A DNA stretch of 14,128 bases, taken from the NCBI GenBank assembly GCA_002376845.1, contig DFOS01000025.1, positions 3,970 to 18,097 on the forward strand. Direction: 5' to 3'. Every line of letters begins with the position of its first letter. Position 1 is the first letter of the stretch. Source of the DNA: Bdellovibrionaceae bacterium UBA3535 (lineage in GTDB: Bacteria > Bdellovibrionota > Bdellovibrionia > Bdellovibrionales > UBA840). The translations under genes and the position numbers were made by a program. The notes under the pieces were generated by a model. It made no database searches. It saw only the letters and a program-made list of their open reading frames with translations, and was not told where the DNA came from. Of this stretch, positions 7,287-14,101 are shown piece after piece.

Positions 7287-8246
7287 ATGACTCCACAGAC
7301 AGATGCGAACAACAACGAATACATACGTATCCGGATTGCGGCAATGGTGCCCAATAAGCTTACCACCTTCGATATGTACGTTTTTATAAATGGCAAATAC
7401 ATCAAGTATTTAAATAAAGGTGATGCACTAGATGATGCTAAGATTCGAAAATTGTCCTCGCATAAAACCGATGTATTTTATATTCGCGAAGAGGATAAGG
7501 GAGCCTTTAAAAAATACATTCACGATACGGTTAATAGCGATGAATTAACCAGCGAACAAAAAGCTGTAATTTTAAAAGAATCTTCCTACGCCTTGGTGGA
7601 AGAGTTATTTGAAAATCCAGATGTGGAAAAGGCTTTGAACGATGCCAAAGGTATCATTGGCAATTTCATTGAATTTATCGATCAAGAAGATGATGCCATT
7701 GCCAATTTAATCTCTTTATCAAGTCATGACTTTTATACTTACAACCATTCTTTGGATGTGAGCATCTATTCGCTTGGCCTAGGACAGCTTTTGGGCTACG
7801 AATCGGCAAAGCTTGAAGAGCTCGGTCGCGGCTCGCTCTTTCATGACCTGGGTAAACGCATGGTAAATCCTGCCATCATTTGCAAAGATGGCCCACTAAA
7901 TGATGAAGAATGGGCTGAAATGCAGCAGCATCCTCTTTGGGGACTTAAAATTCTAAATGATATACCCAATATTAGTGAGGACATCAAAGCCTGCGCTTTT
8001 GAGCATCATGAGAACTTTTTGGGTAATGGCTATCCGCAAGGACTCGATGGAGAAGACATTCACCCCATGGCAAGAATCATTGCGATTACCGACTGCTATG
8101 ATGCACTTACCACACAGCGCTCCTACAATGAGCCCATGGACCCCATGGCTGCGCTCGAGTTTATGAAAGAAAAACTGGGAAAGAAATTTGACCCTGATAT
8201 GCTCAAGGCCATGCATTCGGTGCTTTTTCAATTGAAAGCGGGTTAA
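7287..8246 (+). CDS. HD-GYP domain phosphohydrolase (c-di-GMP phosphodiesterase family)
   Basis: The HD-GYP family is a metal-dependent branch of HD phosphohydrolases, many of which hydrolyse cyclic di-GMP. The 319-residue product has an N-terminal domain of about 140 residues with no identified motif. The HD-GYP domain follows with His154 (YNHSLD), HDLGK (186-190), HP at 215-216, HHENFLGNGYP (240-250) and TDCYDALTTQRSYN (268-281). All expected metal ligands and the GYP triplet are present, so activity is plausible. The usual HHExxDGxGYP carries Leu245 in place of Asp and Asn243 in place of the common Arg. No signal peptide or membrane segment is visible, so it is probably cytoplasmic. The open frame reaches back into recG, but ATG at 7287 starts the gene-like composition. 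Its TAA shares bases with the stop of the convergent lipoprotein gene. Confidence 0.92.
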   Translation: MTPQTDANNNEYIRIRIAAMVPNKLTTFDMYVFINGKYIKYLNKGDALDDAKIRKLSSHKTDVFYIREEDKGAFKKYIHDTVNSDELTSEQKAVILKESSYALVEELFENPDVEKALNDAKGIIGNFIEFIDQEDDAIANLISLSSHDFYTYNHSLDVSIYSLGLGQLLGYESAKLEELGRGSLFHDLGKRMVNPAIICKDGPLNDEEWAEMQQHPLWGLKILNDIPNISEDIKACAFEHHENFLGNGYPQGLDGEDIHPMARIIAITDCYDALTTQRSYNEPMDPMAALEFMKEKLGKKFDPDMLKAMHSVLFQLKAG

Positions 8247-10197
8247 GGGCCGTTGTAGTAAACCTTTTCGGCGAAGCCAAAGTATTTTCTCTCGCCCGCA
8301 TCTATTTTATATGGGCAAGCATAAACCTCACCATTATAAAAATCAGATTCCAATATATTGCTGGTAAATTCTGCTCCAAAGCTTAAATAGTCTCTTTTGA
8401 TTGCTGACATTTCTTCCCATAAGCCACAAGGAACAAAGTCGCGATAAGCATCGCTTCCTCCGGGAATAAAAAATAGCGCAATCCCCCATTCAGCCGGATT
8501 TAGACCAGGAACAAGAGAGGTTGTAACAGAACATGAACCTGAACAGGAACTAACATAAGCTACTTCTCCTGAGGGCTGCAGGCTAAAAGGCCCTGAAAAA
8601 GGTAAGAGCGTACCCGTAGACTGAAGGTATGACGGGTCCGTATTGAAACAGTTAGCAGTCATGGAAGAGCCACAAGCAGCATTGTTTGTGGGCTGCCTAG
8701 AAGTCCTATTGGGAAAACAAATGTCAAAATCTGAACCACTACAGTTAAGACCGCTATTATAATCCATTTCTTCCAAACTTTCGTAGTTAGAAATCGACCC
8801 ACTATTATTTATAAACGCTGTAGAATCGTCAAAAGTATTGGCTATGGGTAATGTACCTGCATACCAACCCACGCCTGTTCCTGAATTGTTCCCTGGTAAA
8901 AAGCTGGCTGTATCCAAGTCGTACATGCCATAGATGAATTCTTCGTCTAACTGCAACTCGGTTTCTATTAATCGCGCATAGATTTCAATATTGCTTAGCT
9001 GAAAATCCCCATCTATATCACCTGGCAGCTCTATATTGATAAAATTGGTAGGATTATATATAGAGCCACTGAAGCTTTGCTGAGTCCAAGGGGTCATTGA
9101 GAAAATTGTACGGGTTGCAATAATGTTGGTATTCTCGTCTTCCACATCAATACTAAAACTTGTAGCCCCATCCGTATTTGTCATTTGTAGAATAACATCA
9201 TCAATATGAAATTTCGTCGCACCCAAACCATCAAATTTTACTTGTAGAATGCCGCTTGCAGAACTTCCAGATGCAATACGGGTATCATTGCCATCTGGTC
9301 CACTCATCAAAATTCCTCGCCATTCCGTAATTGTATCTAGTTCAGAAATAGGATCATTTGCCGCCAAACCATAATCCCCCAGCAAACTACCTTGCAAAGT
9401 ATAATCAGGAGAGTTTAAAAGGTGAAACTCCATAGTGGGAATGTCAATCAATTGCCGATTATAAAAATAACTGTAATGTTTTGGTATCTTAATATGAATT
9501 GCCTGTGAATCTGGACCACTAGCATCCTTTAAAGCAACTAAATCTTCAAACCTCTTGTTAAAGAATAACACTTCACCCGTTGCTAAATGCTTATACGTGA
9601 AGGGCACATTCTTTAAAAACATAAACTCAAACCAGCCACCAAAAACAAATTCTTCTGTAACCATCATGGGTGGGCTGCCATTGGGCGGTTGATAAAAACC
9701 TCCAACAACACCCGTAAGGTTCGTAGCAGGAGCTCCAGAGCGAAACAAACGTCCACCTAATTCTCCTTCTCCTTGTGAATCATTTTGTATCCAGCCAGCG
9801 CTACCGATATTTACACTCTGTACACCACCACCAAAACTTAGTTGCTTATCATCATAGAAAAAAGCCATTTCACCATCAGTATTTTCGTATACCAATAAAA
9901 CTTGCACCAATCGATTTTCACCGTTTGGAAAAGTTTTACCATTCAAATCTATTGCTGGAGGTAGCGAGCAGGTGAAAATTGGCATATCATCCGGACACTC
10001 GGTTTGGTAAAAATAGTTTTGGCCATCATACTTTACATTGACCAAAATCAATTGTGGATAAAAGCCCCCGGCACCGAACTAGAGCTTACTCCTGATTGGA
10101 GCTTGCTTAAATTTAGATTGATTACCGCCTCTGTCTCCACTTCTCGGGAGCAAGACAAAAGCAATGCGAAAAGGATCGCGAGCAGTATACGTGCCAT
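8243..10197 (-). CDS. Large cell-envelope lipoprotein of unknown function, frameshifted near the N-terminus
   Basis: The family is not recognised. From ATG at 10197 (GGAG six bases upstream) the frame encodes MARILLAILFALLLSCSRE, a lipoprotein signal peptide with lipobox LLSC and lipidated Cys16, then a Ser-rich linker. It hits TGA at 10050-10048. The remaining 602 codons, through 8243, lie in the -1 frame and have no ribosome-binding site at their first usable TTG (10051). One extra G in the G5 run at 10065-10069 would join the two into about 651 residues. The body is polar, rich in Gly, Ser, Asn and Asp, has no membrane segment, and has about ten cysteines clustered mostly in the last 170 residues, as in extracellular proteins. 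A central part (about FHIDDVILQ onwards) looks like beta-sandwich sequence. The long intact body argues for a recent mutation, a read error or programmed slippage rather than decay. Confidence 0.8.
10065..10069 (-). other. Apparent -1 frameshift site in the lipoprotein gene
   Basis: On the minus strand the sequence reads GTG CCG GGG GCT in the signal-peptide frame. Adding one G, or slipping the Gly codon GGG back by one base onto GGG, gives GTG CCG GGG GGC TTT TAT CCA and enters the 602-codon body. The upstream frame ends 15 bases later; the downstream frame has a stop (TAG) 24 bases before its first TTG. The two frames therefore overlap exactly around this homopolymer. Confidence 0.75.
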
Positions 10198-10381
10198 TCC
10201 ATTCTCCTGACCTCCATACTATCGGAGACTTAGGCCTAGTTCTTTAGCCTTTATTTCATCTCAATCTGCAACAAACGGAGTGTTGAACTTGTGATTTTTG
10301 CCTGCCGTTTTTTGTCAAAGTAGCTCATAACAGGAATATCTTGGAATATACTGGGCACAGAATTTGCTCCTTCGTATTAGT
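10198..10381. promoter_or_regulatory. Divergent promoter region, lipoprotein / small secreted protein
   Basis: These 184 bases separate two genes that read away from each other, so both promoters must lie here. Rightward candidates include TTGTCA (about 10315-10320) with a 17-base spacer to a poor -10, and TATACT (about 10347-10352) with no good -35. Leftwards, TTGCAG with a weak -10 is possible. An 8-base palindrome TAGGCCTA is also present. None of the candidates is strong, and no coding frame was recognised. Confidence 0.35.
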
Positions 10382-10795
10382 ATGAGATTTTTAAGTATTA
10401 TCATTCTCTTTATTAGTCAGACTGCTTGGGCGTTTACAAATACCAATTTGTATATGCCTGCGAATATGCAGCCATCCTATGCGCAGGATTTTCACTACAA
10501 TTTCGGTGAAGGGCCTGATTTACTGTCTTTCAGCAATACTTGGCTGCAAGAGCTGCAATCCGAAATGACGATGGCAAAAAAGGCTCGAGGCCTAGACAAT
10601 TGGGGCATGGAGACTTACCAGCAAAAAATGCAGACCCTAGAAGGTGGTCTTGATATTTCACTATCCCATTCCTCGATCGGTTTGTATGAGAGTCCACAGC
10701 TACCCTATTCATGCTTTAGCTTTCAGCCGGGTTGTACCAACCCCATACTGCCAGCCCCCAACTCCTACCGCGGGCACTCTAGAATTTCCTATTAA
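10382..10795 (+). CDS. Small exported protein of unknown function
   Basis: The family is not recognised. ATG at 10382 gives 137 residues starting MRFLSIIILFISQTAWA-FTNT, a clear signal peptide with an AWA cleavage site after residue 17. A TTG six codons earlier is also in frame but precedes the basic start of the signal. No good Shine-Dalgarno stands before either. The mature part is polar, with many Gln, Ser, Tyr and Pro, a helical-looking segment around LQELQSEMTMAKKARGLDNW, and two cysteines near the end (YSCFSF, PGCTNP) that may pair. It is divergent from the large lipoprotein gene, which suggests possible co-expression, but nothing shows its role. Confidence 0.7.
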   Translation: MRFLSIIILFISQTAWAFTNTNLYMPANMQPSYAQDFHYNFGEGPDLLSFSNTWLQELQSEMTMAKKARGLDNWGMETYQQKMQTLEGGLDISLSHSSIGLYESPQLPYSCFSFQPGCTNPILPAPNSYRGHSRISY

Positions 10796-10798
10796 TTG

Positions 10799-10828
10799 AA
10801 AAATCGGGCGATCAAGATAGGATCGCCC
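10799..10828 (-). terminator. Intrinsic terminator of the small lipoprotein gene
   Basis: A perfect eight-base-pair stem, GGGCGATC (10806-10813) with GATCGCCC (10821-10828), encloses a seven-base loop. On the minus strand it is followed by GATTTTTC, giving a T5 run at 10803-10799. It lies just past the lipoprotein stop at 10842. On the plus strand no T-run follows, though the stem might still slow transcripts from the left-hand gene ending at 10795. Confidence 0.7.
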
Positions 10829-10841
10829 AAATAGATAAAAT

Positions 10842-11159
10842 TTAGGAGCAGGTAAAACCGGCGTTTTCTAAATTATTTTTCACACGATCTCTGATTTTTT
10901 CACAATGGGCACGAGAGCCGCTTGCAATGCTTTTGCTGTTACCAAATTTGGTGTAGACCACATCAAAGCTTTCCGCCTCACCTTCTTTGATTTCAATGGT
11001 GCGAACATCGGAGTTGTTCTTACATTCAGTAAGACGAATATTCTTCTGCTCTTCCACCTTGGCTTTTTTGTCCTCGGCTTTACTATCTTTCTTTTTATTC
11101 GGCGATGCGCAAGCTGCAGCAATGAATAATAAAATGCTTAATCTTAGAAGTAACTTCAT
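10842..11159 (-). CDS. Small lipoprotein of unknown function
   Basis: The product is 105 residues, starting MKLLLRLSILLFIAAAC, a lipoprotein signal with lipobox AAAC and predicted lipidation at Cys17. A strongly charged Lys/Asp/Glu-rich linker follows (about 20-40), then a small domain of some 65 residues with three more cysteines (TECKN, AHCEK, FTCS). The start ATG at 11159 has AAGGAG about seven bases upstream. It should sit in the envelope; the residue after the lipidated Cys is Ala, so outer-membrane sorting is likely by the usual +2 rule. It lies 82 bases after the zinc-ribbon gene on the same strand, behind a terminator-like hairpin, and has its own strong terminator. It is therefore probably a separate or partly separate transcript. 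Confidence 0.8.
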   Translation of the reverse strand: MKLLLRLSILLFIAAACASPNKKKDSKAEDKKAKVEEQKNIRLTECKNNSDVRTIEIKEGEAESFDVVYTKFGNSKSIASGSRAHCEKIRDRVKNNLENAGFTCS

Positions 11160-11212
11160 GCCTCTCTCCTTTTTAGTTTATGTTATGAAACCAAGTACTT
11201 GATGTGCAGCCC

Positions 11213-11239
11213 AAAAACCATATCTGTTCTTTAGTATGG
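11213..11239 (-). terminator. Probable terminator of the glpX / zinc-ribbon transcript
   Basis: On the minus strand, CCATA (11239-11235) pairs with TATGG (11222-11218) across a twelve-base loop and is followed at once by TTTTT (11217-11213). It begins three bases after the zinc-ribbon stop codon. The stem is short and the loop long, so it may be leaky and let transcription reach the lipoprotein gene. Confidence 0.4.
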
Positions 11240-11241
11240 GA

Positions 11242-11538
11242 TTATTTCTTTTTAAATAGGGCTTCCGCCGCAGCTAGTTGGGCTGAGCGCTTGTCTTCCC
11301 CGCCCTTTAGCTCGGAATTGGGACGGTAGTAATCACAATAATTGGCTCGCTCCTTATCTTTTACTGGATCAGCCGAAGGCTCGCGGCATTCGTTATAGGA
11401 GGCCGGATCATAGAACTCGCAAGTTTTGCAAACATGTAGGTCGGCACCACATTTATCACATTCCTCACGGTAGGATACTCGCTCTGGAAAATTATGTTCC
11501 GCACTACATGCAAAGCATATTACTTTTACTCCACTCAC
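11242..11538 (-). CDS. CXXC zinc-ribbon protein of unknown function, coupled to glpX
   Basis: The product is about 98 residues from GTG at 11538, with AAGGA six bases upstream. This GTG overlaps the glpX stop TGA as GTGA (11538-11535), the classic arrangement for translational coupling. A TTG two codons earlier is also possible but has no space for a ribosome-binding site. Four-cysteine knuckles are visible: CFAC, CDKC and CKTC, plus two single cysteines in NECREPSADPV and ANYCDYYRP, enough for two zinc sites. The C-terminal 25 residues are charged and probably helical. There is no signal peptide, so it should be cytoplasmic. The CKTCEFYDPASYNEC...NYCDYY pattern resembles small conserved uncharacterised bacterial proteins; no function is assigned. 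Nucleic acid or protein binding is a guess from the zinc ribbon alone. Confidence 0.85.
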   Translation of the reverse strand: MSGVKVICFACSAEHNFPERVSYREECDKCGADLHVCKTCEFYDPASYNECREPSADPVKDKERANYCDYYRPNSELKGGEDKRSAQLAAAEALFKKK

Positions 11539-12500
11539 ATCCAATCCTTGTTTTGTAAATAGTGTACGGCCTCAATGGTTCTTACCGTTCGGGTTGCAGA
11601 ACGCATCACAATGGACTGTGTTGTGCAACGCCCACCGCTTTGAAAGCGCACGCCTTTTAATAGCGGACCAGAGGTGACACCGCTTGCAACGAACATCACC
11701 GATCCCTTCGCTAGATCTTCCATACGGTAAATACGATCAAAATCTTCCACACCCATTTTACGGGCTCGCTCTTTTTCCTCTTCACTGCGCCAACGTAGTT
11801 GGCCCTGAAAATCGCCACCCAAACACTTCATGGCCGCAGCGGAAATCACTCCCTCGGGGGCACCGCCAATTCCCATTAGCACATCAATGCCTGATTCATC
11901 TCCCCAGCCGGTGGCAATGGCAGCCGACACATCACCATCGGTGATCAGCTGAATGCGTGCACCGGCCTCGCGTACCTCGCGAATCAAGCCCTCATGTCTA
12001 GGGCGATCCAAAATACAAACCGTAAGATCTTCAACGGACTTTCTAGTGGCCTCGGCAATGGCCCGTAAGTTTTCCGTGGGGCTTTTCTCAATGTCCACAC
12101 AGCCCTTGGCCGCGGGCCCAACCGCAATTTTATTCATGTAGGTATCAGGTGCATGCAAGAAATGGCCACTTTCTGCAACGGCAATTACAGAGGTGGCACC
12201 AATTCCTCCACTGGCACAAAGGTTTGTGCCCTCTAAAGGGTCCACCGCAATATCCACAACGGGCGCATCTGGATCTGCGCGGCCTACTTTTTCACCAATA
12301 TACAGCATGGGAGCCTCATCACGCTCTCCCTCACCAATGACTACTGTGCCTTGCATTTCAACACGGTCAAATGCCTTGCGCATGGCCGCCACCGCTTCGG
12401 CATCGGCCTTTTCACCGTCTCCACGCCCCATGAGGCGGGCCGACGCTATGGCAGCAGCCTCGGTTATGCGTACAAATTCTAATGCTAAGTTACGATCCAT
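11535..12500 (-). CDS. glpX: Fructose-1,6-bisphosphatase, class II (GlpX type)
   Basis: This enzyme hydrolyses fructose-1,6-bisphosphate to fructose-6-phosphate, the committed step of gluconeogenesis, with divalent metal in the cytoplasm; some homologues also accept sedoheptulose-1,7-bisphosphate. The 321-residue product matches family length. Metal and phosphate motifs are present: GEGERDEAPMLYIGEKVG (56-73), VDPLEGT (86-92), LITDGDVSAAI (185-195) and GIGGAPEGV (210-218), with Glu57, Asp87, Glu90, Asp188 and Glu216 as likely active-site residues. The start is ATG at 12500, with GAGG seven bases upstream. The SRPBCC-like gene ends 22 bases before it, and the zinc-ribbon gene begins on its stop codon. 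The three look like one transcript, which hints that the small protein acts with or on the phosphatase. Confidence 0.96.
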   Translation of the reverse strand: MDRNLALEFVRITEAAAIASARLMGRGDGEKADAEAVAAMRKAFDRVEMQGTVVIGEGERDEAPMLYIGEKVGRADPDAPVVDIAVDPLEGTNLCASGGIGATSVIAVAESGHFLHAPDTYMNKIAVGPAAKGCVDIEKSPTENLRAIAEATRKSVEDLTVCILDRPRHEGLIREVREAGARIQLITDGDVSAAIATGWGDESGIDVLMGIGGAPEGVISAAAMKCLGGDFQGQLRWRSEEEKERARKMGVEDFDRIYRMEDLAKGSVMFVASGVTSGPLLKGVRFQSGGRCTTQSIVMRSATRTVRTIEAVHYLQNKDWM

Positions 12501-12522
12501 AAACTACCTCTTTTACTAAGTA

Positions 12523-13125
12523 CTAGGATGCTTCGATAAAAAAGTCAGTATTAAGATAGGTTTTTTCTAAATGTTGGCGCATTTTCATCGCGATGAGTTT
12601 TCCCACAACCTCTAAGCCGATTTTCAGCAGCGCATTAGGAATGGGGATCACCTCGGCCTGCATGTCTGCATACAAAGATATTTCACTCAAAGCATATTTT
12701 TTCTTCTCAATCTCCAGATAGCCATGCAAGCCTTGAAATCCACCTTTTACCACCTGCCACTCCAGCCGTCTTTTGTTTTTGGATATCTTTTTGCCCTTAT
12801 AGTCTACCCATAACTTGGCATAGTAGGAAAAAGCCCCCACTTCGATATAGAAATGCTGTTTTTCTTTTTGATGCTTCACATTTCGAAAGTGTTCACTCAT
12901 CTTAGGGTAATTTTCAAACTTACGCATTTCTTGCCAAGCAAATAACATAGGAGTCTTTAGGTGCCCAGCCGAGCTAACCTTGAGATGTTTTTCTTTGCGG
13001 CTGTCATCCAGCTTCGCACTGACAATGATCTCACCTTCTTGAATTTTTTGATAAACCTCTGGTTTGGCCTTCCAATAAGGGATCTCAGCAAAGATACTCA
13101 GCAATAAAAATTGGATGATCAGCAA
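12523..13125 (-). CDS. Exported SRPBCC/START-like protein
   Basis: The product is 200 residues from TTG at 13125, which has GGAG five bases upstream and a stop four codons before it, so the rare start is well supported. MLIIQFLLLSIFA-EIP reads as a short signal peptide, though with no basic residue. The rest resembles the SRPBCC (START, cyclase/dehydrase) fold in pattern. A strand-rich region leads to FENYPKMSEHFRNVKHQKEK (about 71-90), then alternating strands FYIEVGAFSYYAKLWVDYK, RLEWQVVKGG and GYLEIEKKKYALSEISLYAD, and a long amphipathic C-terminal helix (about 164-190). Such proteins bind hydrophobic ligands in a deep pocket; ligand and role are unknown here. It precedes glpX by 22 bases in the same direction. 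It is divergent from pgsA, a phospholipid gene, which may or may not be meaningful. Confidence 0.7.
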   Translation of the reverse strand: MLIIQFLLLSIFAEIPYWKAKPEVYQKIQEGEIIVSAKLDDSRKEKHLKVSSAGHLKTPMLFAWQEMRKFENYPKMSEHFRNVKHQKEKQHFYIEVGAFSYYAKLWVDYKGKKISKNKRRLEWQVVKGGFQGLHGYLEIEKKKYALSEISLYADMQAEVIPIPNALLKIGLEVVGKLIAMKMRQHLEKTYLNTDFFIEAS

Positions 13126-13176
13126 TATCGCTCCAAGTTATGACTATTTCTTTTAAGATACTTTGTCTAATCTTGC

Positions 13177-13755
13177 ATGACAAGGATGGAGCAAATGCAG
13201 GCTAGCTGGAAAAAATCTTTACCGAACCTTATTACTTTTTCGAGAATTCTTTTTATTCCGTTCATCATTTACTATATGTTGGAGCCAAGCCTAGTACATG
13301 GTCTTATTGCTGCTGGCTTATTTATTGTTGCATCCATCAGTGATTTTTTAGACGGATACTTTGCCAGAAAATACAATGTAGAATCTTTTTTAGGAAAATT
13401 CCTCGACCCCGTTTGTGACAAACTCTTGGTCTCCTCAATTTTAATCATGCTGGTTTATCAAGATCGACTGCATCCCGTGATTGTGATTTTACTCTTAAGC
13501 CGAGACACCTTGATTGGGGGCCTAAGATCTGCGGCAGCTGCCGAGAATATCGTGATTGCGGCTGGCAGCCTTGGCAAATGGAAGACCGCCATCCAAATGG
13601 TGATGATGCCGGCCATTTTAATTTATGAAAATTTATGGGGCATTCCTTTTTACGAGATCGGACTTGCGGGAATTTATATCAGCTTGTTTTTGAGCCTTAT
13701 ATCGGGTTGGCAGTATATGCGGGACTTCTTTCAAGCGCGTGGCAATCGCCTGTAA
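13177..13755 (+). CDS. pgsA: CDP-diacylglycerol--glycerol-3-phosphate 3-phosphatidyltransferase (PgsA)
   Basis: PgsA condenses CDP-diacylglycerol with glycerol-3-phosphate to phosphatidylglycerol phosphate in the inner membrane, the entry to phosphatidylglycerol and cardiolipin. The 192 residues carry the full CDP-alcohol phosphotransferase motif: Asp56, Asp59-Gly60, Ala63-Arg64, Gly73, Asp77 and Asp81. LPNLITFSRI (15-24), typical of PgsA, precedes it. About five hydrophobic segments are visible (roughly 21-34, 40-56, 82-95, 98-109, 135-150, and one near 160-178). The first ATG (13177) has no ribosome-binding site. ATG at 13195, six codons on, has AAGGA eight bases upstream and may be the true start. 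It is divergent from the SRPBCC-like gene with a 51-base gap; a small possible reading frame and tRNA-Gly follow. Confidence 0.93.
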   Translation: MTRMEQMQASWKKSLPNLITFSRILFIPFIIYYMLEPSLVHGLIAAGLFIVASISDFLDGYFARKYNVESFLGKFLDPVCDKLLVSSILIMLVYQDRLHPVIVILLLSRDTLIGGLRSAAAAENIVIAAGSLGKWKTAIQMVMMPAILIYENLWGIPFYEIGLAGIYISLFLSLISGWQYMRDFFQARGNRL

Positions 13756-13768
13756 AGGCTTAAATTTG

Positions 13769-13882
13769 ATGCATATTTTTCTTCTCTTTCTATTTACAGC
13801 CTTGTTTTCATTGGAATTATATAGTTTTAAGCCTCTTAAGCTTGGAGGATTGACAATGAATGCGGGCTCGAATAAATACTGA
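13769..13882 (+). CDS. Possible 37-residue hydrophobic peptide
   Basis: A short frame starts 13 bases after the pgsA stop: MHIFLLFLFTALFSLELYSF, then a polar tail ending in NAGSNKY. The first 18 residues would span a membrane. The Shine-Dalgarno match (AAAGG, ten bases before the ATG) is weak. Inside the frame a perfect GGAGG stands seven bases before an in-frame ATG (13856) that would yield only eight residues. The frame also overlaps the tRNA promoter. It may be real, a leader, or chance; no family is recognised. Confidence 0.25.
   Translation: MHIFLLFLFTALFSLELYSFKPLKLGGLTMNAGSNKY
13850..13878 (+). promoter_or_regulatory. Sigma-70-type promoter of tRNA-Gly
   Basis: A perfect TTGACA (13850-13855) is followed after exactly 17 bases by TAAATA (13873-13878), a partial -10 match. 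Transcription starting about seven bases later would begin some ten bases before the mature tRNA end at 13896. The perfect -35 box compensates for the weak -10. Confidence 0.6.
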
Positions 13883-13895
13883 GAGCAGACCTGTT

Positions 13896-13971
13896 GCGAG
13901 AGTAGCTCAGCTGATAGAGCGTCGCCTTGCCAAGGCGAAGGTCGCGGGTTTGAATCCCGTCTCTCGCTCCA
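13896..13971 (+). tRNA. tRNA-Gly (anticodon GCC)
   Basis: A complete 76-base cloverleaf. The acceptor arm is GCGAGAG (13896-13902) with CTCTCGC (13961-13967). The D stem is GCTC/GAGC. The anticodon stem is TCGCC/GGCGA around TTGCCAA, with GCC at 13929-13931. The T arm is GCGGG-TTTGAAT-CCCGT with one G-U pair. The discriminator base is T and CCA is encoded. It reads GGC and GGU glycine codons. A promoter with perfect TTGACA lies just upstream. Confidence 0.98.
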
Positions 13972-14035
13972 ATAATTTCTTTTAGTTCCGGCACAAATTA
14001 TCAAAAAGCAAATCATTCTAAGTAGTTGATTTAAT

Positions 14036-14058
14036 TAAAACACGGGTTCAGACCCTGT
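14036..14058 (-). terminator. Weak terminator-like hairpin reading leftwards
   Basis: On the minus strand ACAGGGT (14058-14052) pairs with ACCC-(G)-TGT (14047-14040) around CTGA, with one bulged base, and a TTTT run follows. It could end a minus-strand gene lying beyond the right edge. The stem is modest, and the same bases also resemble a tRNA T arm. Confidence 0.25.
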
Positions 14059-14065
14059 AATGAGT

Positions 14066-14101
14066 ATGACTCTAGATTCCCTTACATGACTCTAGTTCCC
14101 T
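14066..14101. repeat. Two-copy 20-base direct repeat
   Basis: ATGACTCTAG-ATTCCCT (from 14066) recurs as ATGACTCTAG-TTCCCT (from 14086), a 20-base period with ten identical bases then a one-base indel. It sits about 95 bases after the tRNA end, in sequence with no gene. It may extend as further degenerate copies beyond the window (CTGCCATTACC/CTGCCACCGC follows). Confidence 0.5.

Noticed and set aside
8243..10051. Lipoprotein body as an independent gene starting at TTG 10051
   Set aside because: There is no ribosome-binding site, and a perfect lipoprotein signal sits one frame away directly upstream, so a frameshifted single gene explains the data better.
11192..11201. Ten-base palindrome CAAGTACTTG upstream of the small lipoprotein
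   Set aside because: Palindromes of this length are expected several times by chance in a window this size, and no second copy supports an operator.
13633..14016. 127-codon minus-strand frame containing ERRDSNPRPSPWQGDALSAE
   Set aside because: This is the well-known spurious frame on the antisense strand of a tRNA gene; it lies across tRNA-Gly and the end of pgsA and is not a protein gene.
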